A DNA stretch of 64,000 bases from an uncultured Candidatus Saccharibacteria bacterium (GCA_937889535.1 CALBZW010000011.1:143411-207410), one strand, 5' to 3'; positions 24,786 to 34,121 are shown, counted from the first letter of the stretch. Notes: generated by a model not told the origin, from the sequence alone. Program-made: numbers and translations.

Positions 24786-26687
24786 CTAGTGCAACTTGAC
24801 CGCAGCCGGGAGTTTTGAATCTTTGAGAATCGGCTCTAATTCCTTTTCTTCGAGAGTTTCATGTTTTAGCAAGGCTTCGGCGAGTTTATCGAGCACTGGT
24901 TTATTGGCCTTCAAAACAGCCTCAGCGCGCGCGGCGGCTTCATCAGACAAAACCTTTATTTCCTGGTCAATTAGTTCGGCAGTTTTCTCGGAATATGGCT
25001 TCGCTGTGGCAATCGTGTAATATCCAGTGTTGCCCTCAGGGAAGACGAGATTGCGAGTCTGCTTCCCCATCCCCTCCTCGACAATCATTTCTTTGCTGAG
25101 CTCGGCGACATGCTGTAGGTCGGAGGCGGCGCCGGTCGTAACGGCATCTTCGCCGAAGATAAGCTTTTCAGCAATCCGACCACCCATGGCGCGAGCGAGA
25201 ATATCCTTAAGCTCGTAAATACTCTTGTAACTGCGGTCTTCAGGCGGGAGGAACCAAGTCACACCGCCAGTACGTCCACGCGGAATAATTGTCACTTTAT
25301 GCACAGGGTCAGAATCCGGCAAGACATGACCAACAATCGCGTGACCGGCTTCATGGTAAGCAGTCAACTTACGCTCATGGTCGTTCATGACTTTGCTCTT
25401 GCGTTCTGGACCGATAGCGACGCGTTCAAAGGCCTCAGTCAAATCGTCATTTGTAATTTCTTTATGACCCTCACGAGCAGCAGTAATGGCAGCCTCGTTC
25501 GCGATATTGGCTAGGTCAGCGCCAGAGCTACCGGCGGTCTTGGCGGCAAGCGCGTCGAGATTAACGGATTTTTCGGTCGGCTTGTTCTTGAAATGTACAT
25601 TAAGAATCTCAAGACGGTCTTTGCGTTCTGGCAAGGTCACATTGACGTGACGGTCGAAACGACCAGGGCGGAGCAAGGCCTTGTCCAACATGTCGACGCG
25701 GTTGGTTGCAGCGATCACAATGACACCAGAATCGTTATCAAAGCCGTCCATCTCGACAAGAATCTGGTTCAGGGTTTGTTCGTCTTCGCGACCAGCACCG
25801 CCGCGAGCGTCGCGCTTATGAGCGACGGCGTCAATTTCGTCAATGAAGATAATGCTCGGAGCGTTTTTCTTGGCTTTGGCGAACAAATCGCGGACACGAG
25901 AAGCACCGACACCGACAAACATTTCAGCAAACTCGGAACCGGAAATGCTAAAGAATGGGACCGAAGCTTCGCCAGCAACGGCGCGCGCCATGAGGGTCTT
26001 ACCGGTACCCGGCTCACCAGCAAGCAGGACACCGCGCGGGATTTTCGCGCCAAGTTTTTCGTACTTCTTCGGCTCTTTGAGGAAATCAACGACCTCGGCG
26101 AGATCTTGCTTCGCAGATTCGTTACCAGCGACATCAGAGAAAAGAACTTTTTTCTTATCTGGACCATAGAGTTTGGCCTTAGCCTTGCCGAAGCCCATGG
26201 ACTGATTGTTCATAGACTGCGCTTGGCGCATCATGGAATTAAAGAAGAGGATGACAATAATAATCGGAATTGCAATAATCGCAATGTCGAGAGCGTAGTC
26301 CCAGAAATTCGAGGCTTCTACGTACTCGAGTGTCGGGTATTTTTCTTGACAAGTAGTTAGCTCGTCGCCAGCCAAGCCTTCGCAGTGATTGATTAATCCC
26401 TGTTCATAGAGAGTGCCAGACGTATCCTTGCGCGAAGTCTGAGTATAGTAGTCGTCACCTTTAAGTGTAATTTTAAGGTTGCTACCCTCGACGGTAATTT
26501 TCGCAATATCACCATCTTCGTCGTTCGCCCGAGCAATTACATCAGAAAGTGGAACTTCCTCAATCGCGCTACCCGGAGCGAGAAGTGAGGTCATCATGGC
26601 ACAAAAACAGAGCAACAAGAGGGTAAAAATCACCCACCGCAGCATATTATTGCTTTTGTTTGGTTTTTTCTGAGCAGTTTGTGGCAC
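24786..26687 (-). CDS. ftsH: ATP-dependent zinc metalloprotease FtsH
   Basis: Membrane-bound AAA+ protease that degrades misfolded membrane and regulatory proteins. Two N-terminal helices flank a periplasm-side domain of about 110 residues. The AAA part has GEPGTGKT, IIFIDEIDA and the SRH (AATNRVDMLDKALLRPGRFD). The protease site is HEAGHAIVGHV with the downstream third ligand in the ATGAASDLQ region. 633 residues, normal length. GTG start (26685-26687) with an AGGAGG 4 nt upstream. Single gene. Confidence 0.97.
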   Translation of the reverse strand: MPQTAQKKPNKSNNMLRWVIFTLLLLCFCAMMTSLLAPGSAIEEVPLSDVIARANDEDGDIAKITVEGSNLKITLKGDDYYTQTSRKDTSGTLYEQGLINHCEGLAGDELTTCQEKYPTLEYVEASNFWDYALDIAIIAIPIIIVILFFNSMMRQAQSMNNQSMGFGKAKAKLYGPDKKKVLFSDVAGNESAKQDLAEVVDFLKEPKKYEKLGAKIPRGVLLAGEPGTGKTLMARAVAGEASVPFFSISGSEFAEMFVGVGASRVRDLFAKAKKNAPSIIFIDEIDAVAHKRDARGGAGREDEQTLNQILVEMDGFDNDSGVIVIAATNRVDMLDKALLRPGRFDRHVNVTLPERKDRLEILNVHFKNKPTEKSVNLDALAAKTAGSSGADLANIANEAAITAAREGHKEITNDDLTEAFERVAIGPERKSKVMNDHERKLTAYHEAGHAIVGHVLPDSDPVHKVTIIPRGRTGGVTWFLPPEDRSYKSIYELKDILARAMGGRIAEKLIFGEDAVTTGAASDLQHVAELSKEMIVEEGMGKQTRNLVFPEGNTGYYTIATAKPYSEKTAELIDQEIKVLSDEAAARAEAVLKANKPVLDKLAEALLKHETLEEKELEPILKDSKLPAAVKLH

Positions 26688-26843
26688 GATACCTCCTATT
26701 ATTTCGCTATAAAAATCAATTCAAAACCCAATACCGCTAGGCGGTTTCCCTGTATCTATAGTAACACTCGGGGGCGGGGAGGGCAAGGGAGATATTGTTC
26801 GCGAGGCGAGTTTCTGGTATGCTAGGGGGGAATTGGAGGAAAA

Positions 26844-27536
26844 ATGTTTAGCGAAATTGAAAAAGAATATCGGAAAAGCGTACAGGAGAGAAGATACTGG
26901 GCTTACTATATAAAATGGGCGGTGCCGATTACCGGCATAGCGCTGATATTTAGCATCTTATTTCACCGCCTTTATTGGGTGATTTATAGTATCATGATTG
27001 TGTTTTTGCTGAGTTTGGTGATTATTTTTATTGTGCGTGAAATTAGAACTTCTGATGAAATAGCGCGAGTAGTACGAAGAAAGAAAGGCATAATCGCGAA
27101 ACTGCAAAGCTATTTTGAAACGGATGACGCCATGCGCGTGAATAATCTAGTGGCGAATTTGGTGAAACATGATATACGTACGAAGGAGGATTTGAAGCTT
27201 GCGATCGAGTATTATGAATCGAGGCTACCGATGAATACGAAGCCAAATCTGATGGATTGGATTTTGACGACGATTGTAACAGTGGCGTCAGTAGCGCTCG
27301 TGGCTTATGATGAGGCGACAAGCACGATAGACGTGCAGAAATTTTTGAATGTTTTTATCTCAGCGTTGATTGTGGCGGCGATATGTATTACGCCGATATT
27401 GGTGTTTAAAATCGTACGCTATGCATTATCACGGTTCCGGAATCGCGTGGATACGATTTTGGTAGAGGATTTGGCGGAGATTTATGTTAATTTTGAAGGG
27501 TATGAGGAGAGGCTCGAGAAGGCTAAAGAGGGATAG
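26844..27536 (+). CDS. Four-helix membrane protein, unknown
   Basis: 230 residues with two pairs of membrane helices: about 25-70 (WAVPITGIALIFSILF and YWVIYSIMIVFLLSLVIIFIV) and about 140-190 (WILTTIVTVASVALVAY and FISALIVAAICITPILVF), separated by a soluble helical part of about 70 residues. The N-terminus and C-terminus are charged and probably cytoplasmic. Not recognised. GGAGG stands 6 nt before the ATG. Its end overlaps the convergent ABC-F pseudogene by 14 bp. Confidence 0.55.
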   Translation: MFSEIEKEYRKSVQERRYWAYYIKWAVPITGIALIFSILFHRLYWVIYSIMIVFLLSLVIIFIVREIRTSDEIARVVRRKKGIIAKLQSYFETDDAMRVNNLVANLVKHDIRTKEDLKLAIEYYESRLPMNTKPNLMDWILTTIVTVASVALVAYDEATSTIDVQKFLNVFISALIVAAICITPILVFKIVRYALSRFRNRVDTILVEDLAEIYVNFEGYEERLEKAKEG

Positions 27537-27962
27537 TCTGTTCAAACCCAACATTTCCTGCGAACACCTCATTATGCGTGGCGGCAAGAGTAGCGCCACG
27601 ATAATTCTGGAGGGCGAGCTCGATATTTTCGCGAGCACGGATGTCGAGATGGTTGGTAATTTCATCGAGAATGACGAGGTCGAGCGGGCTCAAGATGAGC
27701 TGCAAAATGGCAAGTTTAGTAAGTTGGCCACGCGATAGCTCCCCGACGGGACGGCTCATATCGCTAGGCGAGAAATCCATTGTGACGGCAGCGCGGTAGA
27801 TCTCAGTAGGGTGAAGCTCGGGATCATCTGGAATAAAGTGCTTTTGCCGGCGCCGTTATCACCAATAATGGCAATAATTTCTGGTGCAGAAAAACTAAGA
27901 TTTAGATTCTGAAAAATGATTTGATCGTGATAAGAAAAGCTGAGATGAGAAATTTGTAACAC
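27523..27962 (-). pseudogene. ABC-F ATPase remnant, frameshifted and internally deleted
   Basis: From a GTG at 27962 one frame gives an ABC start with Walker A GDNGAGKSTLF. The signature LSRGQ, Walker B LVILDEITNHLD and the switch histidine ATHNE then continue in another frame. Only about 36 residues separate Walker A from LSRGQ instead of about 80, so the Q-loop region is gone as well, and the second ABC domain and linker of ABC-F proteins are missing. The THLD-type Walker B (NHLD) points to ABC-F (translation/antibiotic-resistance type). Clearly decayed. Confidence 0.85.
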
Positions 27963-28057
27963 AAAAATACCTCGTTAGATTTTAATAGAAATTGAGATAT
28001 TTTTAGATTCGCATGGGGATATTATAACATAATCTGATATAATTTATAAGAAGTGAT

Positions 28058-30550
28058 ATGAAAATTTTACAAAAGCTGATTGCTAGACATAAGAAAAAGG
28101 TCAACGCACGCGAAGCACTATGCAGTGGCTACATTGCCGATATCGAAGCAGCGCTGGATGCCACTAAAGATCTTTTTGCCGATTCGGACGAGTTTATTGA
28201 GCCTGATATCGCCAAGCGACAACGAGCCAATGTTGAGGGCTTGCTAGCTAAGATACAGACAAAAGATATTCAAAAAATAAGACGAGCCACCGATTTCAAG
28301 AAGCTAGAACTAAAACGTGAGAATTTAAAACAGGTCATCAAAAACTTACAAAATGACGTAGATCAACATAATTCTCTAGTCGCAAGGAACCGGATTCATA
28401 AGGCGCGGGACTTAATCGGGAACGTGGAAGGCAGAAGCCTAGATGACCAGCAGATGTCTTGCGTTGTGCATGAATCCCATAATCAACTTATTATTGCCGG
28501 AGCAGGCACTGGCAAAACTACCACTATTATCGGTAGAATCAAATACTTATTGAAAACAGAGCGGTGTAATCCAGATGAGATTCTAGTATTATCTTTCACT
28601 AATGCTTCGGCCACGGAAATGCATGATAGAATTCGACAAGAAACCCAATGTAAAATTGATGCCTCAACTTTTCATAAGCTTGGATTAGAGATTATCGCCA
28701 AGGCTAATGATGTAAAACCAAAAATCACAAAAATAGAGCTGCATGCCTTTGTGCGGGACGAAATCACAACGCAAATGAAGGATGATATCTATTTACGAAA
28801 GTTAAGTGATTATTTAATTTATAGCAGAGTGCCAGCAAAATCAGAATTTGAATTTAAGACTTACGAGGAATATGTAGAATATCTTAAGTTAAATCCTCCT
28901 ACCACGTTAAACGGTGAAGTTGTAAAAAGCTATGGGGAGATGAAAATTGCAAACTTTTTACTGCAAAATGGAATTAAATACGTTTACGAGGCCGAGTATA
29001 AGTTCGATACACGGGATCCGGAATATAGTCAGTACTACCCTGACTTCTATCTACCAGAATATGACTTATATATAGAATATTTTGCGGTAAATAAGAAGGG
29101 CGCTGTACCGAATTATTTCCGCGCCAACCATGGTATGTCGGCAACGGAAGCCTACCAAGCATCCATGCGGTGGAAGCGCGAGCTCCACAGGAAAAATCAT
29201 ACAACCATGATTGAAAGTTTTGCCCATGAAAAGTTTGATGACGCGTTGCTTGAGAATTTAAAGCTGAGACTAGAGGAGCACAATGTGCCTCTAAACCCTA
29301 AAACATCGCAAGAACTATGGCAGCAAATTTTGGCTACGGACAAGAATACGGTAAATGGAATGATCGATTTATTTGTTACTGTGATCAATTTAGCTAAAAG
29401 TAATAATTATACAATAGCGCAAGTGCGGAAGTTAAATAAAACTGACGCACGCTCCAGTAAAATTAATTCGCTATTGCTAGATTTAGTTGAGCCGATACTT
29501 GATGCCTATAATAATTCCCTTGAAGAACGAAACGAGATAGATTTTAATGACATGATTAATCTTGCAACGAAATATGTTCAGCGACGAATGTATCTTCACC
29601 CATATAAATATGTGATAGTTGACGAGTATCAAGATATTTCAATGGGGCGTTTCAAGTTGCTGAAAGCGATGCGAGAGTCTAAAGATTACCAACTCTTTTG
29701 CGTAGGTGATGATTGGCAGAGTATTTATCGCTTCGCCGGGAGTGATGTTGGTTTTATTTTAAATTTTGAGAAATACTGGGGCGCAGCAGCGATTAATAAG
29801 ATCGAGACGACATACCGTTTTTCGCAAAGTCTTATCCAGGTGAGTAGTAATTTTGTCATGAAAAATCCAGCCCAAGTATCGAAAAATATAATAGGTAAAG
29901 CGGACGAGAGTAATTTTGCGCTGGAAGAAATAAATGGATATACCGATAACTACGCAATTGAGTTTATGGTGCAAAAATTATTTGATCTACCCATAGAGAG
30001 CACGGTATTTTTTATCGGTCGGTATTCATTTGATGTAAACCTGCTAGATAATAATCCTTCGTTAAAATGCAGCTATGATAATATAGAAAAAATGACAAAA
30101 GTAGAATGCATTAACCGCTCTGATTTGAAAATGTATTTCGTGACAGCACACAAGGCAAAGGGTCTGCAGGCTGATTATGTTTTTATTATTAACAACAAAA
30201 ACGCACGGATGGGTTTTCCGAGCAAAATTCAAGATGCGCCAATTCTAGACCTACTTTTGGAAAAATGCGATACTTATCCTTATGCCGAGGAACGTCGTTT
30301 GTACTATGTTGCGCTTACTAGAGCAAAGAAAAAAGCGTTTATTGTCACCGTTAAGGACCGGGAGTCGATATTCGCCCTGGAGCTACGTGAATGCTACAGG
30401 AGGGAGATGGCACACGAACGTTTCACTTGCCCAAAATGCGGTGGACGCCTAGTGCGTAGGCAGGGACCATACGGGGAATTCTTTGGATGTTCAAATTATG
30501 CAAAGACTCAGTGTGGGTATGTAAGAAAAATCGGTAAAAGCCAAAAATAG
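28058..30550 (+). CDS. UvrD/Rep superfamily helicase, helicase-IV-like, with C4 zinc finger
   Basis: 830 residues. After a coiled N-terminal part come Walker A (IIAGAGTGKTTTI), motif Ia (LSFTNASATEMHDRI), motif II (VIVDEYQDIS), motif III (GDDWQSIYRFAG), motif IV-V and motif VI (EERRLYYVALTRAKKK). Between Ia and II sits a nuclease-like insertion (YYPDFYLPEYDLYIEYF), typical of helicase IV but without the catalytic lysine. The tail FTCPKCGGRLVRRQGPYG...FGCSNY...CGY is a topoisomerase-type zinc finger. It unwinds DNA 3' to 5', probably in repair or defence. TATAAT at 28038-28043; short leader. First gene of the accessory island. Confidence 0.9.
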   Translation: MKILQKLIARHKKKVNAREALCSGYIADIEAALDATKDLFADSDEFIEPDIAKRQRANVEGLLAKIQTKDIQKIRRATDFKKLELKRENLKQVIKNLQNDVDQHNSLVARNRIHKARDLIGNVEGRSLDDQQMSCVVHESHNQLIIAGAGTGKTTTIIGRIKYLLKTERCNPDEILVLSFTNASATEMHDRIRQETQCKIDASTFHKLGLEIIAKANDVKPKITKIELHAFVRDEITTQMKDDIYLRKLSDYLIYSRVPAKSEFEFKTYEEYVEYLKLNPPTTLNGEVVKSYGEMKIANFLLQNGIKYVYEAEYKFDTRDPEYSQYYPDFYLPEYDLYIEYFAVNKKGAVPNYFRANHGMSATEAYQASMRWKRELHRKNHTTMIESFAHEKFDDALLENLKLRLEEHNVPLNPKTSQELWQQILATDKNTVNGMIDLFVTVINLAKSNNYTIAQVRKLNKTDARSSKINSLLLDLVEPILDAYNNSLEERNEIDFNDMINLATKYVQRRMYLHPYKYVIVDEYQDISMGRFKLLKAMRESKDYQLFCVGDDWQSIYRFAGSDVGFILNFEKYWGAAAINKIETTYRFSQSLIQVSSNFVMKNPAQVSKNIIGKADESNFALEEINGYTDNYAIEFMVQKLFDLPIESTVFFIGRYSFDVNLLDNNPSLKCSYDNIEKMTKVECINRSDLKMYFVTAHKAKGLQADYVFIINNKNARMGFPSKIQDAPILDLLLEKCDTYPYAEERRLYYVALTRAKKKAFIVTVKDRESIFALELRECYRREMAHERFTCPKCGGRLVRRQGPYGEFFGCSNYAKTQCGYVRKIGKSQK

Positions 30551-30585
30551 CCTTTTAATTCTGGGAGCGGTGTTATAATAAACAT

Positions 30586-30747
30586 ATGCACGCAGGGAAG
30601 ATTTTGCTGATTTGGATAATGACGGCGGTGATTATGGTCGTGGGGTTGATTGCGAGCGGGCTAGTGAAGGTGGATATTGATATTGAGGTGGAAAATCCGA
30701 AAAAAGATAAATCTAAGAAACAAGATGACGAAGTCGGCGAAAAATAG
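30586..30747 (+). CDS. 53-residue single-span membrane protein
   Basis: Too short for many gene finders. It begins MHAGKILLIW, has one membrane helix (IMTAVIMVVGLIASGL) and a very charged tail rich in Lys/Asp/Glu. TATAAT at 30574-30579 ends 6 nt before the ATG, the leaderless layout used by known genes here, which supports it being real. Function unknown. Confidence 0.65.
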   Translation: MHAGKILLIWIMTAVIMVVGLIASGLVKVDIDIEVENPKKDKSKKQDDEVGEK

Positions 30748-30835
30748 CACCAGTTGAATGGCCACGTATATACGCTATTCGTGTGATTTTGTGTTATATT
30801 ATAAACATAATAACTAATCATCGGAAAGGGTGAGC

Positions 30836-31048
30836 ATGGGGCTATTTGGCTCAAAGAAACAACTCAAAAAAGATATCGCAAAAGTCGGCAAAGATTTGAA
30901 GAAAGATCTAAAAGCTGACGTCAAAAAAGGCAAAAAGGAAGCTGCGAAGCTAAAGAAAGATGCTTCAAAGAAAGTTTCAAAACTGAAGGCTGATGCGAAA
31001 AAAGAAACTACAAAGGTAAAACGCAAAGTCGCTGCAAAGAAAAAATAA
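30836..31048 (+). CDS. Lysine-rich basic protein (histone H1-like composition)
   Basis: 70 residues, close to half Lys, with repeating KK-x-x-A/D-K patterns (KKDLKADVKKGKKEAAK and KLKKDASKKVSKLK) after a MGLFGSKKQL start. It should form an amphipathic or coiled helix and could bind nucleic acid, as small H1-like proteins do, or the membrane via the MGLFG start. The ATG at 30836 has GGAAAGGG spaced 7 nt upstream and is a better start than GTG at 30830. A good terminator follows at 31064-31090. Confidence 0.65.
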   Translation: MGLFGSKKQLKKDIAKVGKDLKKDLKADVKKGKKEAAKLKKDASKKVSKLKADAKKETTKVKRKVAAKKK

Positions 31049-31063
31049 GTAGCTACCGACGAG

Positions 31064-31090
31064 GCTCGCAGGGTAACTTGCGAGCTTTTT
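31064..31090 (+). terminator. Intrinsic terminator
   Basis: Seven-pair stem GCTCGCA/TGCGAGC followed by TTTTT, 15 bp after the Lys-rich gene's stop. Confidence 0.85.
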
Positions 31091-31124
31091 GTATTATAAT
31101 AGTAAAAATAACGGAGTGAGGTAG

Positions 31125-31544
31125 ATGCAAATTGCAGATTTTCAGGTGGGGCAAAATTACACGAATCGAGAAATCGTAGAAGCATTCAAATGTGGAAACA
31201 TGGGCGGAATGCGGCGTTCAAAACAGACGAATACGTTAGTACTAATTGCAAAATATGAGCAATGTTACCGAAGTCACGACTGGGACGAGAAAAACGGAAT
31301 CTTGAATTATATGGGGATGGGTAAAACAGGAGATCAACGACTTGATTATGCGCAGAACAAAACTTTAGCTGAGTCGAAGCAGAGCGGAATCGGGGTTTAT
31401 TTGTTTGAATGTTTCGAGCCGGGGGTTTATCGTTATGCCGGCGAAGTAGAGCTGGCTGGTGAGCCATTTATGGAAGTAGAAGCAGACAAGACCGGTGAAA
31501 TGCGGGAGGTGATAAAGTTCCCGCTGCGAAGAAAGATTAAGTAA
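31125..31544 (+). CDS. Free-standing SRA-like (ScoMcrA-type) modified-base-reading domain
   Basis: 139 residues. Motifs in order are GQNYTNREIVEAF, GGMRRSKQTNTLVLIAKYE, the core LNYMGMGKTGDQRLDYAQNKTLAES and GIGVYLFECFEPGVYRYAGEVEL. This pattern (Y-x-G-x-G-x-x-GDQ...N..L) is that of the SRA-like domain of ScoMcrA-type modification-dependent HNH endonucleases, which flips out a modified base. The nuclease part is absent and not supplied by a neighbour. It might be a reader that works with a separate nuclease, a solitary anti-restriction factor, or a decayed system. Own promoter (TATAAT about 20 nt upstream) and a GGAGTGAGG ribosome site. Confidence 0.65.
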   Translation: MQIADFQVGQNYTNREIVEAFKCGNMGGMRRSKQTNTLVLIAKYEQCYRSHDWDEKNGILNYMGMGKTGDQRLDYAQNKTLAESKQSGIGVYLFECFEPGVYRYAGEVELAGEPFMEVEADKTGEMREVIKFPLRRKIK

Positions 31545-31591
31545 ATTAATCATAGAGTATAATTATATACATAACTTACGAAAGGTTAATC

Positions 31592-32125
31592 ATGCCGCGA
31601 GCGCGCAGTAAAGACGATCTAATAAAATCAGCTAATGAACAATATCAGAAATTAAACGAGCTAATTGCTTCATTGACCGAGGAGGAATTAGCGACTGCGT
31701 TTGATTTTTCTGCCGATCCAAAGAAGGCTGAACGACATTGGAGTCGAGACAAAAACTTGCGCGATATTTATATTCATCTACATGAATGGCACCGGCTTTT
31801 GTTGAACTGGATTCGCGCCAACGAAAAGGGAGAGAGTAAACCGTTTATACCCGAGCCCTACACTTGGAAAACTTATGGTGATATGAATGTAGAGTTTTGG
31901 CAAAAACATCAGAAGACGGGCCTGGATGAAGCGAAGAAATTGTTTGAAAAATCACATGCCGAGGTTTTTGGGCTATTGGATAAATATACGAACGAGCAAC
32001 TCTTTGGTCGTGGGGTATATCCTTGGGTAAATACTGATCTTGGGTCGTATTTTGTAAGTGTCATGCCTAGCCATTACGATTGGGCGATGAAGAAACTCAA
32101 GGCGCATCGGAAGAATTGCAGATAA
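31592..32125 (+). CDS. ClbS/DfsB family four-helix bundle protein
   Basis: 177 residues. The pattern MPRARSKDDLIKSANEQYQKLNELI, then DIYIHLHEWHRLLLNW, the Pro-rich FIPEPYTWKTYGDMN and GSYFVSVMPSHYDWAMKKLK is that of the ClbS/DfsB (DUF1706) family. In E. coli ClbS protects the producer by hydrolysing the cyclopropane of colibactin; other members have unknown substrates. The histidines (HLHEW and SHYDW) are in the family positions. It could detoxify a genotoxic metabolite, fitting the DNA-protection theme of this region. The substrate is unproven. Confidence 0.8.
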   Translation: MPRARSKDDLIKSANEQYQKLNELIASLTEEELATAFDFSADPKKAERHWSRDKNLRDIYIHLHEWHRLLLNWIRANEKGESKPFIPEPYTWKTYGDMNVEFWQKHQKTGLDEAKKLFEKSHAEVFGLLDKYTNEQLFGRGVYPWVNTDLGSYFVSVMPSHYDWAMKKLKAHRKNCR

Positions 32126-32135
32126 AATCGTGGTG

Positions 32136-32561
32136 CTATTTTCCCTTGCTAGATTCGTATTCTTCCCCTGCCTTTCTCATGGCCTCCTCTATTCTTCGTT
32201 TACGCGCTTCGTGCTCTTTCTTGGATAATTCCCAAAATTTTGTTTGCACAGCCTCTCGTTCCTCGCCCTCTAGCGTCCTGCCTCCATCTTCAATAATCTC
32301 AAAATACGAATAGCTATCACTGTCATGATCCATGCGACTAGACTGTTCGGCATATAGCACTGGTTTATCGTCTACTTTTTCAAGACAATATGTGAAGCCG
32401 CCGAATAATCCAGGCACCGTGATGTACCCATGGCAGTTTTCTGTAATTTTTGGAAATTCAAAGTTGGGATTTTCTTCTAAATATTTATCGAATTGACAAA
32501 ACTTACATCGTTCGATAATAAGTTCGCGGAAGTTTTGCTCTAAAATTTTATTTATATCCAT
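32136..32561 (-). CDS. Unknown cytoplasmic protein
   Basis: 141 residues. Starts MDINKILEQNF, has three cysteines near the front (ERCKFCQF and NCHGY), a middle strand region (YITVPGLFGGFTYCLEKVD) and a highly charged helical tail (EHEARKRRIEEAMRKAGEEY). No family recognised. It begins 12 bp after the stop of the 32574 gene with AAGGTATA as ribosome site, so it is the second gene of that operon, controlled by the operator at 33282-33300. Confidence 0.55.
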   Translation of the reverse strand: MDINKILEQNFRELIIERCKFCQFDKYLEENPNFEFPKITENCHGYITVPGLFGGFTYCLEKVDDKPVLYAEQSSRMDHDSDSYSYFEIIEDGGRTLEGEEREAVQTKFWELSKKEHEARKRRIEEAMRKAGEEYESSKGK

Positions 32562-32573
32562 GGAATATATACC

Positions 32574-33263
32574 TTATTTTAGTTTAGTTTTTAGAACCCT
32601 CACTACTTTGGCGAAGTTTTCTAGGCCTAAGTTTTTCTCCGATAGGCTAGCGCTACGCGTGCTATGAGGGATGATACAATTGCCTGTTTGCCGATAAGCC
32701 TTGAGCTCTGGCACATCTTTGAGCCACCACTTCTCGCCCCGCATCAGGAGAATTATGGCGCCATTCTCAATAGCTTGACGAACTAGGGCAAAACTATACT
32801 GTTGCGATTCTAGAGGCGTCTTCAGCCTAGACTCGAAAGTCTTGGAATGATAAGGAAAATACTCAACGACGGCAAAATTGCGGTTTAGGTCGTCGCGCGT
32901 CACTCCGTGCCGGGATAATGGATTCAAAATATTCCGCCGAATCCACTCACCGCCGCTAGTCCAATCAAATTCATCATCAAGGTGAACTAAGCGTGTTCCG
33001 GTGGAGCTTAAATTCTCCCGGAGCGCTTGTTGGAGGTTTTGGCAATTTAGCTCAATACTATCTTCCGTGCTCGAACATCCCGGATTTAGTAACAAACAAA
33101 TAACCTTCGCAGAACTGACGTTGCCGAGATAAGGCTGCGGTATGAGTTCCAGACGCAGATTGTAAAAATCAGTAAACTTAATATCTTTGTCGCACCCAGC
33201 CAGATAAGGCGGATTTTGCCGTTTAGCTACTTCAGGCCAAGGATTAACTATATCTAGCGACAT
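32574..33263 (-). CDS. Possible uracil-DNA-glycosylase-superfamily-like protein
   Basis: 229 residues. VICLLLNPGCSSTEDS near residue 55 resembles the glycine/proline loop after the first strand of UDG-like folds; later VVEYFPYHSKTFESRL and ILLMRGEKWWLKD, then NCIIPHSTRSASLS. A late strand-loop with a conserved-looking histidine (IIPHST) would suit a glycosylase second motif, but the catalytic residues cannot be matched with confidence. It is the first gene of a two-gene unit whose promoter carries a palindromic operator. Confidence 0.35.
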   Translation of the reverse strand: MSLDIVNPWPEVAKRQNPPYLAGCDKDIKFTDFYNLRLELIPQPYLGNVSSAKVICLLLNPGCSSTEDSIELNCQNLQQALRENLSSTGTRLVHLDDEFDWTSGGEWIRRNILNPLSRHGVTRDDLNRNFAVVEYFPYHSKTFESRLKTPLESQQYSFALVRQAIENGAIILLMRGEKWWLKDVPELKAYRQTGNCIIPHSTRSASLSEKNLGLENFAKVVRVLKTKLK

Positions 33264-33281
33264 GCAAATTGCTTTCTCAGA

Positions 33282-33317
33282 AATGTCATATCATGACATT
33301 TATATTCTCTTTGTCAA
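33282..33317 (-). promoter_or_regulatory. Promoter with palindromic operator
   Basis: On the - strand TTGACA (33312-33317) is followed after 17 bp by ATGATA (33289-33294). The -10 sits within the palindrome AATGTCAT-ATC-ATGACATT (33282-33300, 8-bp arms). A dimeric repressor bound here would block the 33263 operon. The remainder of 33264-33682 has no gene I can support. Confidence 0.6.
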
Positions 33318-33682
33318 TATATGGTCGACCCAACTTCGCGAAGCTATAACCGAATTTAAAGGTATTGGTTCGGAAGAAGATGACTTGTACCTATGATAGC
33401 ACACAGGTCGTAAGTTGAGAATTGTAAATAAAAAGAATAAGCGAGAAATACCGTTTTGGCGTTTTTGGTTGACTCGTACGTAATGCGTATAACGTAGACA
33501 CGGACCACTCGGATTAGTTTGAACTTCTTAGAAACTGCATGTGCGCCTCGAAAATCGAATAGTTCTGAAAATAGGAAATTCATAAGATATCAATCGTTAT
33601 GGCAATATATATCATATATGTAAAATAAAATATGAACGATATATAATAAATATAAATACGAAAAATATGATATAATACATGT

Positions 33683-34096
33683 ATGGAAAATGGATTAAAG
33701 GAATTTGAAATATTCGACAATAATACTGTGGGGCGAGTGGTGGATAGTATAACAATTACGAAGAATTACCAAATAAATTTCCCCTCAGCTTTCTATAAAA
33801 ATCACAATCTGTACGACAAGAAGTCAGTTCTACTGTATTTTAATAAGCGTGCAAAAATGATAGCGATAGAATTCCTAGATAATCACGATGAGCGTGGTTT
33901 TAAAATTTCAAAATCAAATAAGGGCAAGAATGGTGGTTACATAACTGCGAAGAAGTTCTTCGCAGCGGCTGAGTTCGTAAACAAAATTGAATTTGGGCGC
34001 TATAAATACAAAAAGATTGCTAGGAGTGGTTGCAATACTGAGTTCTTTGTGATAAAATTGGAGAATAAGCGGCCCACCGTAGTGACAGTGCGGTAA
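33683..34096 (+). CDS. Unknown protein with an AbrB-like N-terminal strand pattern
   Basis: 137 residues. Residues about 20-65 (DSITITKNYQINFPSAFYKNHNLYDKKSVLLYFNK) alternate strands and a helix in a way that resembles swapped-hairpin AbrB DNA-binding domains. The basic C-terminal half (YITAKKFFAAAEF...FGRYKYKKIARSG) could be a second strand-rich part. AT-rich compared with core genes. TATAAT at 33671-33676 ends 6 nt before the ATG (leaderless). A regulator or antitoxin-like role is only a guess. Confidence 0.5.
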   Translation: MENGLKEFEIFDNNTVGRVVDSITITKNYQINFPSAFYKNHNLYDKKSVLLYFNKRAKMIAIEFLDNHDERGFKISKSNKGKNGGYITAKKFFAAAEFVNKIEFGRYKYKKIARSGCNTEFFVIKLENKRPTVVTVR

Positions 34097-34121
34097 AAGG
34101 CAAATAAGGAGGTACCCACAT

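Noticed and set aside
31592..32125. Colibactin biosynthesis island
   Set aside because: Only the protective ClbS-like gene is present; no polyketide or peptide synthase genes.
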